Shown here piece after piece: positions 45,702 through 55,396 of a stretch of 64,000 nucleotides of DNA. Below the pieces are notes generated by a model that did not search any database, was not told the DNA's origin, and saw nothing but the letters and a program-made list of their open reading frames with translations. Position numbers and translations under genes: made by a program. The DNA is from Spirochaeta isovalerica (GTDB taxonomy: Bacteria; Spirochaetota; Spirochaetia; DSM-2461): NCBI RefSeq assembly GCF_014207565.1, contig NZ_JACHGJ010000001.1, forward strand, positions 682,001-746,000. The letters are read 5' to 3'. Each line of letters opens with the position of its first letter. The first letter of the stretch is position 1.

Positions 45702-47006
45702 TTATACGGTTTCCTTTACAGGCCAGAATTTCTCCAGAAGACTGGACTTGAGTCCTGTTTCTTCAGGAGCGAAACTATCGCTGAGGATTTCCCAACCAAG
45801 GTCAAGGGCTCGCTCAAGGGGAATATTGACCGTAAGGTCCATCATTCCCGATTCAAAAGCTTCTCCGTATTTCAGGAGTTTTTCATCCCAGCTGGACATA
45901 TGGAATCCCATGGATTTTTTCTCAAGAGAGTCTTTGTACTGAGCGTAGAGCTTGATCATACCATCCATCAGCGCTCTGTGGTCTTCTCTGGTTTTATCGT
46001 TAACCTGCTGTTTCAGACGGGAAAGAGATCCGAATGGCTCGATTCTACCGCCCTTCAGGTAATACTGGCCTTCGGTGATGTATCCTGTGTTGTCCGGTAC
46101 GGGATGGGTTACATCGTCGCCTGGCATGGTGGTTACACCGAGAATCGTAATCGATCCGGCGCCTTCGATATCAACGGCTTTCTCATAACGGGAAGCCAGC
46201 TGGGAGTAGAGGTCACCGGGGTAACCACGGTTGGAGGGAACCTGTTCCTGAGTGATGGCGATTTCCTTCATCGCGTCGGCAAAGTTGGTCATATCGGTCA
46301 GGAGAACCAGGACTTTCTTACCTTTCAGTGCGAATTTTTCAGCCACAGCCAGAGAGATATCGGGAACCATAAGAGATTCTACGACAGGGTCGGATGCTGT
46401 ATGCATAAACATGATTGTTCTGCTGAGGGCTCCCCCCTCTTCCAGTGTGTCTTTGAAAAAGAGGTAGTCATCGTATTTGAGCCCGATTCCCCCGAGGATG
46501 ATGATATCAACTTCCGCCTGCATGGCTATTCTGGCCAGCAGCTGGTTATAAGGCTCTCCGGATACGGAGAAAATCGGAAGTTTCTGAGACTCGACGAGCG
46601 AGTTGAATACATCGATCATGGGAATACCGGTCCGGATCATGTTCCGGGGAATGATTCTCTTGGCGGGATTGAAGGAAGGACCGCCGATCTCGATCAGATT
46701 TTCACTGAGCTCCGGTCCATTGTCTCTGGGAACACCGGAACCGTCAAAGATCCGTCCCATCAGATTGTCGGAAAAAGAAACCCTCATAGGGTGTCCCAGA
46801 AACCGTACTTCGTCTCCCGTGGAGATACCCCGGCCTCCGGCAAATACCTGGAGCGAAACAAGGCCTTCGTCCAACTTGATAACCTCGGCCAGAGATTTAC
46901 CGAAGCTGGTGGAGACCTCAGCCAGCTCTCCGTATTTAATACCGTCGGCGTAAACGGAAATAACGTTACCGGCGATAGATTCGATTTTGCTATATACCTT
47001 TGTCAT
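45702..47006 (-). CDS. atpB: V-type ATPase subunit B (non-catalytic)
   Basis: A 434-residue nucleotide-binding-like, non-catalytic head subunit. Signatures: [54 protein letters not shown] and [20 protein letters not shown]. There is no GxxxxGK P-loop, as expected for B. Follows atpA by 4 bp. Confidence 0.95.
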   Translation of the reverse strand: MTKVYSKIESIAGNVISVYADGIKYGELAEVSTSFGKSLAEVIKLDEGLVSLQVFAGGRGISTGDEVRFLGHPMRVSFSDNLMGRIFDGSGVPRDNGPELSENLIEIGGPSFNPAKRIIPRNMIRTGIPMIDVFNSLVESQKLPIFSVSGEPYNQLLARIAMQAEVDIIILGGIGLKYDDYLFFKDTLEEGGALSRTIMFMHTASDPVVESLMVPDISLAVAEKFALKGKKVLVLLTDMTNFADAMKEIAITQEQVPSNRGYPGDLYSQLASRYEKAVDIEGAGSITILGVTTMPGDDVTHPVPDNTGYITEGQYYLKGGRIEPFGSLSRLKQQVNDKTREDHRALMDGMIKLYAQYKDSLEKKSMGFHMSSWDEKLLKYGEAFESGMMDLTVNIPLERALDLGWEILSDSFAPEETGLKSSLLEKFWPVKETV

Positions 47007-47010
47007 CTGA

Positions 47011-48771
47011 CTATTTCTCCATTACCTTTTCGGATCCATGGAGGATACCGATTTTTTTATCGGCGATAAGCGTACCGATCTCTTTATCGAGAGCTTTGAA
47101 TTCATCGCTCTCCCACTGCGTTCCATTGTAGTCCAGGAATGTCTGGCGAACCTTGTTGAACCAGGATCTCGCTTCATCTTTCGTATCCAGGTCAAGCTCC
47201 GCCGTAAGGACTTCCATGATCTGACCGAACAGGTAGCTCTGTCTTTCAGGAGTTACCGAAGCATCAACGGGATCGAAAGAGTTCTGCTGGTAGTAAACAG
47301 CGTCGAGGAACTCACCCTTAAGATAGGTAATAAAGTCATCCGTAGATGTTCCTTCCTCACCGACAACTTTCATCATGGATCCGATCTCATAACTTCTCCG
47401 GAGCATATCGTAGGCATAGCCGGTCTGAACCGGGTTGATAGATCCGGTATATTTACTCCAGGAATCGAGGGGATGGATGGCGGGATATTTACGGGCATCG
47501 GAACGCTCTCTCGAGAGACCGTGGAAAGCGCCGACGACTTTAAGAGTCGCCTGAGTTACGGGCTCTTCGAAGTTACCGCCCGCAGGAGATACAGTTCCGC
47601 CGATCGTAACAGACCCTTTTTCTCCAGACTTCAACGCTACGATACCGGCTCTTTCATAAAATCCCGCAATAGAGGACTCCAGATAAGCGGGGAAGGCTTC
47701 TTCACCGGGGATTTCTTCCAGACGTCCCGACATCTCACGCATGGCCTGCGCCCAACGCGATGTGGAGTCGGCCAGAAGAAGAACGTCCAGCCCCATCTGC
47801 CTGTAGTACTCAGCCAGAGTTACGGCCGTATATACTGAAGCCTCACGGGAAGCAACGGGCATGGATGAGGTGTTACAGATGATAATGGTTCTCTCCATAA
47901 GAGAACGGCCTGTTTTCGGGTCGAGCAGTTCGGGGAACTCTTTAAGGGTTTCTACAACCTCACCGGCGCGCTCACCGCAGGCCGCAACAATAACGATATC
48001 GACTTCGGCATTCTTACTCATAGCCTGCTGAAGGACAGTCTTTCCGGCTCCGAAAGGTCCGGGTACACAGAATGTGCCCCCCTTGGCTACAGGCAGGAAG
48101 GTATCGATAAGTCTCATTTTAGTAACGAGGGGCTCAACGGGCTTCAATCTCTCTGAGTAGCATTTGATAGCTCTTTTAACCGGCCACTGGAACACGAGAG
48201 TCACATCGTGAGAGTTCCCTTTCTCGTCTGTCAGAACAACGACTTTATCGGTAATTTTATAATTGCCTTTTTCCGCAATGGATTTAACAGTATACGTTCC
48301 CAGAAGATTAAAGGGAACCATGATTTTATGAACAAAGTTCTGTTCCGGTACAGTTCCAAGGACTTCTCCTGCTGAAACCTGCGCGCCTGTGTTGGCTACC
48401 GGTGTGAATTCCCACTCTTTATCTCTGGGAAGAGCGTCGAGGTAGATACCGCGCTCGAGGAAGAATCCCGCCTCTTCGGCCAGTTCGGGGAGAGGGTTCT
48501 GAAGTCCGTCAAAAACCTGTCCGAGAAGTCCCGGTCCCAGTTCAACAGCGAGCAGATCTTCAGTAAACTCGACTTCATCTCCGATTCCGACTCCCTTGGT
48601 CATCTCGAAAACCTGAACCTGGACATTGTCCCCCTGTATACGGATGACCTCACATTTCAGTCTCTTACCGCCGGTAAGAATATAGGCCACTTCGTTCATG
48701 GAAACCTGGCCGGTAACGCTGACCGTGACCATGTTTCCATTTACACCAATTACTTTTCCAGTATTTTTCAT
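47011..48771 (-). CDS. atpA: V-type ATPase subunit A (catalytic)
   Basis: A 586-residue catalytic subunit that hydrolyses or makes ATP. Walker A is [12 protein letters not shown] near residue 230, followed by [20 protein letters not shown]. The catalytic-core sequence [20 protein letters not shown] includes the Walker B region; [16 protein letters not shown] and the long insert [20 protein letters not shown] identify the A and not the B type. Overlaps the DUF2764 gene end by 4 bp (ATGA-type). Confidence 0.95.
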   Translation of the reverse strand: MKNTGKVIGVNGNMVTVSVTGQVSMNEVAYILTGGKRLKCEVIRIQGDNVQVQVFEMTKGVGIGDEVEFTEDLLAVELGPGLLGQVFDGLQNPLPELAEEAGFFLERGIYLDALPRDKEWEFTPVANTGAQVSAGEVLGTVPEQNFVHKIMVPFNLLGTYTVKSIAEKGNYKITDKVVVLTDEKGNSHDVTLVFQWPVKRAIKCYSERLKPVEPLVTKMRLIDTFLPVAKGGTFCVPGPFGAGKTVLQQAMSKNAEVDIVIVAACGERAGEVVETLKEFPELLDPKTGRSLMERTIIICNTSSMPVASREASVYTAVTLAEYYRQMGLDVLLLADSTSRWAQAMREMSGRLEEIPGEEAFPAYLESSIAGFYERAGIVALKSGEKGSVTIGGTVSPAGGNFEEPVTQATLKVVGAFHGLSRERSDARKYPAIHPLDSWSKYTGSINPVQTGYAYDMLRRSYEIGSMMKVVGEEGTSTDDFITYLKGEFLDAVYYQQNSFDPVDASVTPERQSYLFGQIMEVLTAELDLDTKDEARSWFNKVRQTFLDYNGTQWESDEFKALDKEIGTLIADKKIGILHGSEKVMEK

Positions 48772-49334
48772 TTAGAATCTCCGACAGTAATATCTTCATC
48801 AACATTACTTAGTATATTTTGGTATATTTCCTGATACTTTTCGTAACCCCGCTCTGCATCGAACAGCGATTTCCTTTCGAGAAGCTGGAGCTGAAGATAG
48901 TAAACAGCAAGGGCTTCAAAATCGAAATAATGCCCCGTGCCCAATTGGTCGAGAGCCGACCATCTTGCTCTGTTGAGAAAATTCTCAGCTTCTAGAGGAC
49001 TGTCGATCTTCATAGCCGAAGCGGCTATTTCCGGTGTTCCGAAAAGAGTTTCACCTTCCCGGATATAATCCTTTTCATCGACATTCATATTTCTGGCTCT
49101 GAGTTTAACCAGCTCATTCTTCAGACTTTTCTCCCAGGCCCAGAAATCACGGGCAGCGCCTTCAAGGAGCGCCTCGTTTTCAGGGATGGAAATTTTGCAG
49201 TTCATGAGCTTTTCCATGGACTCTTCATTCAGTTCCCGACTGCAGTAGTCCAGAAAAAGTTCACTGTCAATATGCAGCGAACCGTCATAAGAGAGCATGG
49301 GTAATGAAGCCATCGTATAATAATACTGACTCAA
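48768..49334 (-). CDS. DUF2764-type V-ATPase operon protein
   Basis: A 188-residue protein in the place where other operons carry subunit C. It is an all-helical, acidic protein (MSQYYYTMASLPMLSYDGSL, FDFEALAVYYLQLQLLERKS) that matches the DUF2764 family found in V-ATPase operons of spirochaetes, chlamydiae and Bacteroidetes. No subunit C, F or G gene is visible in the cluster, so this protein may replace the collar or stalk subunit C (inference). It overlaps atpA by 4 bp and lies 10 bp after atpE. Confidence 0.85.
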   Translation of the reverse strand: MSQYYYTMASLPMLSYDGSLHIDSELFLDYCSRELNEESMEKLMNCKISIPENEALLEGAARDFWAWEKSLKNELVKLRARNMNVDEKDYIREGETLFGTPEIAASAMKIDSPLEAENFLNRARWSALDQLGTGHYFDFEALAVYYLQLQLLERKSLFDAERGYEKYQEIYQNILSNVDEDITVGDSK

Positions 49335-49344
49335 AATGCTCTCC

Positions 49345-49944
49345 TTATCCTTTCAGTGTTTCCGCCAGCGAGGCGTTGAGGTATCTCGATAGATAATCTG
49401 CCAGGACTTCATCGGTAAAATCGAAAAAGGCTTTACCGTCTTTTTCCGAAACCCGGAAACCGGCAGCGGCCCCCTTGTAGGGCTTCACTTCAAGACCGGC
49501 TTTAATTTCCTTAGCCAGTTTGCTTTTCAGTTCCTTATCAATTTCCTTAAGCTGCTTTTCGGAAACCAGAACGGAAAGGTCTTCAACGTCGCCCTTCCAG
49601 TTGCCTATAACAGAGGCAATCCCTTCTGTGAGGGCTTTTCCCGAAAGAGCATCGGCTGTGCCGGCTTTAATAAGACCGGTGAAAAGGTCTCCGACCTGGC
49701 CTTTTACATCAATGATAAGATCGCGACCCGCCTGTTTCAGAGCTTCCCGCCCCGACTGCTCGGCTCTGGCAGCTTCTGTTTTTGCGTCTTCCTTGATTCT
49801 CTGTGCCTCTTTATTGGCGTTGTCAATGATCTCGGCACTTTTGATTTCGGCATTTCTCAAGATTTCCGCAGCTTTATCCTCTGCTGTCTTAACACCGTCT
49901 GTTTTGATTTTCTCAATAAGTTCCTTCAGTTGAACATCCATCAA
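49345..49944 (-). CDS. atpE: V-type ATPase subunit E (peripheral stalk)
   Basis: A 199-residue peripheral-stalk subunit. The N-terminal long helix is rich in Ala/Glu/Lys (EDKAAEILRNAEIKSAEIID, KEAQRIKEDAKTEAARAEQS), and the C-terminal globular part has VKPYKGAAAGFRVSEKDGKA and FDFTDEVLADYLSRYLN. Typical of the family. It lies 65 bp after the 117-residue gene. Confidence 0.92.
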   Translation of the reverse strand: MMDVQLKELIEKIKTDGVKTAEDKAAEILRNAEIKSAEIIDNANKEAQRIKEDAKTEAARAEQSGREALKQAGRDLIIDVKGQVGDLFTGLIKAGTADALSGKALTEGIASVIGNWKGDVEDLSVLVSEKQLKEIDKELKSKLAKEIKAGLEVKPYKGAAAGFRVSEKDGKAFFDFTDEVLADYLSRYLNASLAETLKG

Positions 49945-50009
49945 ATAACCTCTTTCATCAGGCTCGTAGCCGTATTTTAAATAATAACTGATAGATAAAT
50001 AATGCTATC

Positions 50010-50363
50010 CTACATATCCAGGTATTTTCTGACCTTATTTATTTTCGCTTTTGTAAAATTATGTACAGCATCAGAAAACTGCCGTTCTCTGACGATCTGT
50101 GCTATATATGCTTCCAGTTCAGTCAATATATGTTCCGGGGTGCTGTATTCATCGATCACAAAATTTTCCAGAAGCACACCAATTCTGTGTATGGAGTCGA
50201 GTTCCGCTTTCAATACCGCTCTGTTTTCAAAAAAAACATAGTGGGTTATCTCCGAACTGTCATGCCGATTAATGTAAAGCTTCTCCAGATTAACCAGGTC
50301 ATGCTCCACTTCTTTCAACTCCAGTTTCAGCATATCGACCAGAAATTCAAGCGACACTGCCAT
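50010..50363 (-). CDS. Unknown helical protein, first gene of V-ATPase transcript
   Basis: A 117-residue acidic, helical protein (EFLVDMLKLELKEVEHDLVN, HILTELEAYIAQIVRERQFS). Not recognised. It is the first gene behind the V-ATPase promoter, with a perfect SD (GGAGG, 7 nt). It may be a stalk subunit (G- or F-like) too divergent to recognise, or an assembly factor (inference). It is 65 bp upstream of atpE. Confidence 0.7.
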   Translation of the reverse strand: MAVSLEFLVDMLKLELKEVEHDLVNLEKLYINRHDSSEITHYVFFENRAVLKAELDSIHRIGVLLENFVIDEYSTPEHILTELEAYIAQIVRERQFSDAVHNFTKAKINKVRKYLDM

Positions 50364-50374
50364 TTCCAGTCCTC

Positions 50375-50394
50375 CTTTTATATATATATAAAAG
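50375..50394. repeat. 20-bp perfect palindrome at V-ATPase promoter
   Basis: CTTTTATATATATATAAAAG reads the same on both strands. It lies between the -10 element and the SD, over the presumed transcription start. It could be an operator, a melting element or an mRNA 5' hairpin. Confidence 0.6.
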
Positions 50395-50421
50395 TTTAAT
50401 AGACAGTTTCCAACAATTCAA
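50393..50421 (-). promoter_or_regulatory. Promoter of V-ATPase operon
   Basis: Minus strand TTGAAT (50421-50416), a 17-bp spacer, TAAACT (50398-50393), about 30 bp before the first ATG. An intergenic AT-rich run lies upstream. Confidence 0.5.
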
Positions 50422-50505
50422 ACTCGATTTTCCAACAGCTACATTAAACAACCAAGTGTGTTTTTTTGCAACCAAAACATATATTTTTTTATATATAACA
50501 CTATG

Positions 50506-50907
50506 CTAAAGGCTGCCCAAAGATAAATCACCATGGATTTTGTAAATATGACCATCTTTTTCCACTTCCAAATCTCTATCGGGAAAAAAAACTTTCAACT
50601 TTTCCCGCACCATTTCAGCCGTTTCTTTTTCTATGATTGTTTTTATCTCATCGGGCACATGCGACAAAGTTGACATATGAACTTCAATCACATATCCCCG
50701 GCCAAGCTCCGATCCGTAACCGGCTGAAAACGCGGCACCCACATTGAACAGACCGTCAGACTCTTTATTGGAGGTTTCGCCCCGGGGCATTCTGTTAGGA
50801 TGAAGCGGATAGAGATTCCCGTAACGGTCTTCCAGGTAATCATCTATCTCATCAAACATGGCTTTCATAGATTTCTCCCAGGCCACAAGTTTCGGATGTT
50901 TTAACAT
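50506..50907 (-). CDS. Protein of unknown function
   Basis: A 133-residue soluble protein (KLVAWEKSMKAMFDEIDDYL, GLFNVGAAFSAGYGSELGRG, VIEVHMSTLSHVPDEIKTII). Not recognised. It starts at 50907, one base after the TAA of the lipoprotein gene, so it is translationally coupled. A longer reading frame reaches back into the lipoprotein in another frame and is not used. Part of the murI-rsgA-lipoprotein series. Confidence 0.75.
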   Translation of the reverse strand: MLKHPKLVAWEKSMKAMFDEIDDYLEDRYGNLYPLHPNRMPRGETSNKESDGLFNVGAAFSAGYGSELGRGYVIEVHMSTLSHVPDEIKTIIEKETAEMVREKLKVFFPDRDLEVEKDGHIYKIHGDLSLGSL

Positions 50908-50908
50908 T

Positions 50909-51517
50909 TTATCTGTACTCCACTGTAAATTGAACATCGGATGGATTTGCCAGGATTTCGGAAACGGACTTGCGGTAAGTAACCGTCGAGCCGGTAAAAG
51001 TAGCTCCCTCCACACGGATTATACTTCCGGGGATGACTATCTGAATTTGAATGTAGTCATCTGAAAAACTTTCATTGACTATATTAATTACAGTAGGTGA
51101 GATTTCTTCTCCGCCGAAGTTGAAAAGGGATACGCTGAGAACAGTATTATTCCCCGATTGTTCCGAACCGAGGTTCATGCCTGAAAATAGGGAAAGAGCA
51201 GCCAGGCCTGTAAATCCAACTGTGCTGTCCGCGTAAAATCTCGTTCCGTCATCACTCTCCGACCAGTTGACAAGAGAGACTCCTTCTGCAGAAAGTACGG
51301 CGCGGTCCACAGCGCTCTTGAAAAGAGGAAAAGTAAAAAGAGGCTCTTTCTGATTCACCTTTTCCAGATCAGCGGCTAAGGTCGATATGGATGCGCGATA
51401 CTGAAGTTCACCGCTCAAATCCTCAGACAGATCAATGCGGGCATCGATTGTCAGACAGGAGGTAAATAGATGGAGGGAGACTGCTAAAAGAAAGATTTTT
51501 TTTATCGCTTCAGCCAT
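50909..51517 (-). CDS. Exported lipoprotein of unknown function
   Basis: A 202-residue lipoprotein (signal peptide KKIFLLAVSLHLFTSC, Cys about residue 21). It has a beta-rich body, TIDARIDLSEDLSGELQYRA, similar in style to spirochaetal lipoproteins that resist assignment. It overlaps rsgA by 8 bp and is coupled to the downstream 133-residue gene. Confidence 0.78.
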   Translation of the reverse strand: MAEAIKKIFLLAVSLHLFTSCLTIDARIDLSEDLSGELQYRASISTLAADLEKVNQKEPLFTFPLFKSAVDRAVLSAEGVSLVNWSESDDGTRFYADSTVGFTGLAALSLFSGMNLGSEQSGNNTVLSVSLFNFGGEEISPTVINIVNESFSDDYIQIQIVIPGSIIRVEGATFTGSTVTYRKSVSEILANPSDVQFTVEYR

Positions 51518-52421
51518 TTTTCAACTCTTCCATAATCCGCAGATAGCTTTCATACCTGTCAGGATGGATCCTTCCCTTTTCAAGTGCCGACAATACAGCG
51601 CATCCCGGCTCATGGATATGGGAGCAGCTGTTGAAGGAACACTGACCGAAGTATGCTTCCATTTCGGGAAAATATTCCTGAAGTTCAAGCTCTTCGATAT
51701 CATAAAGGAGAAGCTCCCTGACTCCGGGAGTATCGATAATCGTTCCGCCGGCGGTATTTTCAACCAGGATGGAGTAACAGGTTGTATGTTTTCCCCGGGA
51801 ATATTTGGTGGAGATTTCCGCTGTACGCTGATTGACCTGCGGCTCAATCAGATTGAGGAGCGTTGACTTCCCGACACCGGACTGGCCGACGAAAGCCACC
51901 TGATGGTCACGGATTCTATTTTCCAGCTCTTCAATTCCTTCTCGGGATTTGGCAGAACAGAACATGACTTCAAATCCCAGATCCCTGTAATTATCAAGCC
52001 TGTCCCTGACCTGATCATCGATTCCCTGGTCCGTTTTGTTCATAAGAATCATAACGGGGACGCCGCCCCTTTCTCCGGAAATCAAAGCCCTGTCTATAAA
52101 CCTCGGCCTGAAAGGGGGCAATTCGGGCGAGGCGACGCAGATGAGCAGGTCCAGATTGGCTGCCAGCGTCTGGGGAGCTTTCCGTTTTTTGTTCCATCGG
52201 GAAAAATAGTTTTTCCGTTCTTCTCTGGAAAGAATCATCCCCTTCCCGGGATGATGATCATCAGCTTCGTATTCTACAAGATCTCCGGGAGCCAGAGGAT
52301 TATAGGCTCCTATGGAATCCTTCAGAATTTTACCTTTAATGCGGCATTCGAGCGTTTCTTCACCGTCAAGAGGCTTTACATTAAATATATTATTCATTCC
52401 GAATAATATTGTCCCTTTCAT
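51510..52421 (-). CDS. rsgA: Ribosome small subunit-dependent GTPase RsgA
   Basis: A late-acting 30S assembly GTPase. The 303 residues contain an N-terminal OB fold and a circularly permuted GTPase domain with order G4 (MNKTD), G5 (CSAK), G1 (GQSGVGKST), G2 region (SRGKHTT), G3 (DTPGV). A C-terminal zinc knuckle follows: CSFNSCSHIHEPGC. Start with GGAGG close upstream. It overlaps murI by 4 bp. Confidence 0.95.
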   Translation of the reverse strand: MKGTILFGMNNIFNVKPLDGEETLECRIKGKILKDSIGAYNPLAPGDLVEYEADDHHPGKGMILSREERKNYFSRWNKKRKAPQTLAANLDLLICVASPELPPFRPRFIDRALISGERGGVPVMILMNKTDQGIDDQVRDRLDNYRDLGFEVMFCSAKSREGIEELENRIRDHQVAFVGQSGVGKSTLLNLIEPQVNQRTAEISTKYSRGKHTTCYSILVENTAGGTIIDTPGVRELLLYDIEELELQEYFPEMEAYFGQCSFNSCSHIHEPGCAVLSALEKGRIHPDRYESYLRIMEELKNG

Positions 52422-53218
52422 AAACCCTCCATGACTCCGCTGTATTTCAAACCGAACATTTGAGCGAAAAGTCTGTATGAATCTCCCGGAGATTCAGCTG
52501 AACAATAAAAAACATCCTCTTTTTTTTCAGTAGAGAACAATCTGTTTATTTCGAGAACGTGCATGATCTGTCGTCCGACTCCTTCCCGGGAATCTATAAT
52601 TTCCACATCGCCGCCCAGTCTTTTTTTTAAGATTTCATCGAGATATATAAAATGGGTACACCCGAGAACGACTTTGTCAACTTTCTCACCGGAGAAAAGA
52701 TTGACAGCATTTTCAACGATTTCCAGCTTTTCTTCATCGGAAGCCCTGAAAAAGTCATTCTCGACAAAGCTGACAACGCCGCTGGCCGCCACTTTTTCCA
52801 CATGACAGTCCGGAGCGAAATTATCAATAAGTCTTTGCAGATAAGAACCGTCGATGGTTCTTCTGGTCGCCATGACACCGATCCGCTTATTGCGGCTGGA
52901 CATGGCTGCCGGCTTGACCGCCGGAACAACGCCTACAACGGGAAAATCTACAGCTTTCCGGACAGCATCCAGTGCCGTGACCGAAGCGGTATTGCAGGCG
53001 ATAACCAGCATTTTGGGGTAAGATCCGTCGCGGAGAGACTTAACAGCATGGAGAACGATATCAACGATTTCGCCGCTGGTTTTTTCTCCGTAGGGGAAAT
53101 TTTTTCTATCGGCGAGATACACAAAGTTCTCCTGAGGTAAATGCTCTCTGACCCACTGGAGATAAGGAAGCCCCCCGACTCCCGAGTCAATAAAAGCGAT
53201 AGGTGCACTATTACTCAT
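52418..53218 (-). CDS. murI: Glutamate racemase
   Basis: Makes D-glutamate for peptidoglycan. The 266 residues contain FIDSGVGGLPYLQWVRE near the N-terminus, the first catalytic Cys in VIACNTASVTALDA, and the second in VLGCTHFIYL. Complete length. Head of a minus-strand series with rsgA and two unknowns. Confidence 0.95.
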   Translation of the reverse strand: MSNSAPIAFIDSGVGGLPYLQWVREHLPQENFVYLADRKNFPYGEKTSGEIVDIVLHAVKSLRDGSYPKMLVIACNTASVTALDAVRKAVDFPVVGVVPAVKPAAMSSRNKRIGVMATRRTIDGSYLQRLIDNFAPDCHVEKVAASGVVSFVENDFFRASDEEKLEIVENAVNLFSGEKVDKVVLGCTHFIYLDEILKKRLGGDVEIIDSREGVGRQIMHVLEINRLFSTEKKEDVFYCSAESPGDSYRLFAQMFGLKYSGVMEGL

Positions 53219-53311
53219 CAGAACTATTTTACATGGTTAAAGGATCTCAATCAATCAAAGGTCGATAAATTGTTCTTGATAGACAATGGATAAAGGTATT
53301 AATGTTTAAAT

Positions 53312-53905
53312 ATGTTTATTCTTAAAAAGTGTTCTCATGAAGAATGTGAGTCTCTCTGTCTGGCTGAGGAACCTTACTGTCCCGAACACCTGGCGGATCC
53401 TAAGGTTGTGGAAAGGCGAATTCTTGAAGAGCTCATTTCAGGGAAGGATTTCCGGGGCAGGTCATTTTCGCTTATAAATTTCGAAGATACCGATCTGAGC
53501 GGGAAAAACTTTGAAAACTGCAGTTTCTCCCATTGCAGTTTCAACCGCGTTGACTTTTCGGGAACCCGTTTCAATTTAACTTTTTTTGATTTCTGCGATA
53601 TTGAAGAGACCATTTTCAAAGGTTGCGATCTGACCAATACGGTTTTTGCCGGAGCCCGTATTAATAAAACCATCTATAAAGGCTCCGAAATAGTTAACTG
53701 CAATTTTAACGGCAGCGAAATCCTCAACTCGGATTTTTCCGATTCGGACCTATATTTAAGCCGCTTCGTCAACTCAAACCTGGCGAAACTTGATTTTGTC
53801 GATTGCAACCTGAAGCGAACTGATTTTTCAGGCTCCGACAGAAAACAGATCAAATTCAAATATTCCAATATAGAAGAAGCCCTTTTCAAAGGTGAAGACA
53901 GATGA
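53312..53905 (+). CDS. Pentapeptide-repeat protein with N-terminal Cys/His cluster
   Basis: A 197-residue protein. Residues 1-26 hold CSHEECESLC...CPEH, a small metal-binding-type knuckle. Residues 48-190 are A(D/N)LXX-type pentapeptide repeats, for example INFEDTDLSGKNFENCSFSH, CSFNRVDFSGTRFNLTFFDF, CDLTNTVFAGARINKTIYKG and CNFNGSEILNSDFSDSDLYL. These fold as a right-handed quadrilateral beta-helix. Some such proteins mimic DNA and inhibit gyrase; the role here is not known. The stop overlaps the next start in ATGA. Confidence 0.9.
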   Translation: MFILKKCSHEECESLCLAEEPYCPEHLADPKVVERRILEELISGKDFRGRSFSLINFEDTDLSGKNFENCSFSHCSFNRVDFSGTRFNLTFFDFCDIEETIFKGCDLTNTVFAGARINKTIYKGSEIVNCNFNGSEILNSDFSDSDLYLSRFVNSNLAKLDFVDCNLKRTDFSGSDRKQIKFKYSNIEEALFKGEDR

Positions 53906-54483
53906 GACTGCTGATGTTTTACGGCTATGCCGGAAGAGCCAATACCTACATAATCGGCCCGAAAGAAGGGGGAAACGCGATCCTCATCGATCCCGGGCGC
54001 TTTGAAGTACCGCTGCTGAATATGATTGAAAACAATAATTACTATATCGAGTCCATCATCCTGACCCATGGTCACGGCAGTCATTCAAAAGGTGTCAGCA
54101 CAACATTAAAAGTATATAATTCCTCGATTTACGCAGCCGTGGGGAAAGTAGATAACTACAGGACCATTATGGTTTCCGATAAAGAAAAATTGAAAATTTC
54201 AGGATTCGACGTGGAATTCTTTGAAATCCCCGGGCACAGCACTGACAGCCTTGTGTTCAAAATCGGGAATTTGCTTTTTACCGGCGATATCTTCACATCA
54301 GGCTACCTTGGAAATCCCATCAATGCATATGCCCATAATAATATGCAGCGTGAAATTCAGGAGCGGCTGCTGACAATGGATGGGGAAATTATCGTTCTGC
54401 CGGGACACGGTCCCCCCTCTACGATTCAGGCTGAGAGGGAAATCAATGAGAACCTCTATATCCCGGCGGATGTGACTACTTGA
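53902..54483 (+). CDS. Metallo-beta-lactamase-fold hydrolase with altered metal motif
   Basis: A 193-residue MBL-fold protein. The usual THxHxDHxxG motif appears as THGHGSHSKG (residues 55-64), so the Asp metal ligand at position 60 is Ser. Other conserved elements are present: EIPGHSTDSL, FTGDIFTSGY and LPGHGPPS. Loss of that Asp would affect the second metal site, so activity may be altered or a single metal used. It is coupled to the pentapeptide gene. It overlaps the convergent rluD by 8 bp. Confidence 0.9.
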   Translation: MRLLMFYGYAGRANTYIIGPKEGGNAILIDPGRFEVPLLNMIENNNYYIESIILTHGHGSHSKGVSTTLKVYNSSIYAAVGKVDNYRTIMVSDKEKLKISGFDVEFFEIPGHSTDSLVFKIGNLLFTGDIFTSGYLGNPINAYAHNNMQREIQERLLTMDGEIIVLPGHGPPSTIQAEREINENLYIPADVTT

Positions 54484-55396
54484 GCTGTCGGGAAATTTTC
54501 CCGATGATTTTCCGGAAACGCACGGGAACCGGTGCTTTGAAAAGAGAATAATCCATATTGCCCGGCAGTTTTATTTTCAGTTTCCAGGCATGAAGCATGA
54601 GGGTCGCATCGGGATAGAGATTATCTTTCCGCCCGTAAATCGGATCACCGAGAATGGGACATCCTATATGAACCATGTGAACCCGCAGCTGGTGAGTTCG
54701 TCCCGTATTGAGCTTAAGCAGCATAAGCGCATATTTATCCCAGCTTCTGAGAACACGATATTCCGTACTGGCAAACTTTCCCTGACTTTCATGGGTAATA
54801 TACTTTTTTCTTTCAACCGGATGCCTGGTCAGATGAGTTTCGATAAGGCCTCTTCTTTTTGGCGGATACCCCCGGACTAAAGCCAGGTAGTGCTTTTCAT
54901 TTGTTTTATCCCGGAACTGTTGTGAGAGAAACTCATGAGTTTCCGGATTTTTAGCGGCAATGATAACGCCCGATGTATCTTTATCAAGCCTATGAACAAT
55001 CCCGGGTCTTTCCAGCTGGTTGTCAAATTTCTCTCCGAGATTTTTGATATGAAACAACAGCCCCTGAACAAGCGTCCCCGTATAGTTACCATTCGCCGGA
55101 TGAACAACAATTCCCTGCTCTTTATTGACAACAATGGCATTCTCATCTTCATAAAGAATCTGTAAATCCATCTCTTCCGGTTCGATATCCAGAGCTTCCG
55201 GATCATCCCAATGGAGTTCGAAAGTATCGCCATTGCCAACCTTGCGGGATAATTTCACTTCCACACCGTTAATGAAGACCTGGGCGTTTCTGCTTTTGAT
55301 CTGGCTTCTTGTCAGGATTTCTCTATCGGAGACATATTTATCAATTCTCTGTTTCACTGTCTCCGGTAGAATTACGGTTATTATTTCTCTGTTCAT
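54476..55396 (-). CDS. rluD: Pseudouridine synthase, RluA/RluD family
   Basis: Isomerises uridine in 23S rRNA. A 306-residue protein with an N-terminal S4 domain (DKYVSDREILTRSQIKSRNA) and a catalytic domain with HRLDKDTSGVIIAAK (catalytic Asp), NEKHYLALVRG and LNTGRTHQLRVHMVHIGCPILGD. It is RluD-like by the S4 domain and length. The exact target is not proven by sequence. Its start region lies within the end of the 151-residue membrane protein gene. Confidence 0.9.
   Translation of the reverse strand: MNREIITVILPETVKQRIDKYVSDREILTRSQIKSRNAQVFINGVEVKLSRKVGNGDTFELHWDDPEALDIEPEEMDLQILYEDENAIVVNKEQGIVVHPANGNYTGTLVQGLLFHIKNLGEKFDNQLERPGIVHRLDKDTSGVIIAAKNPETHEFLSQQFRDKTNEKHYLALVRGYPPKRRGLIETHLTRHPVERKKYITHESQGKFASTEYRVLRSWDKYALMLLKLNTGRTHQLRVHMVHIGCPILGDPIYGRKDNLYPDATLMLHAWKLKIKLPGNMDYSLFKAPVPVRFRKIIGKISRQLK

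Noticed and set aside
45657-47069. 470-codon open frame antisense to atpB
   Set aside because: It is the mirror of a strongly conserved gene. Its product has no recognisable motifs, and codon bias makes such antisense frames common in this genome.
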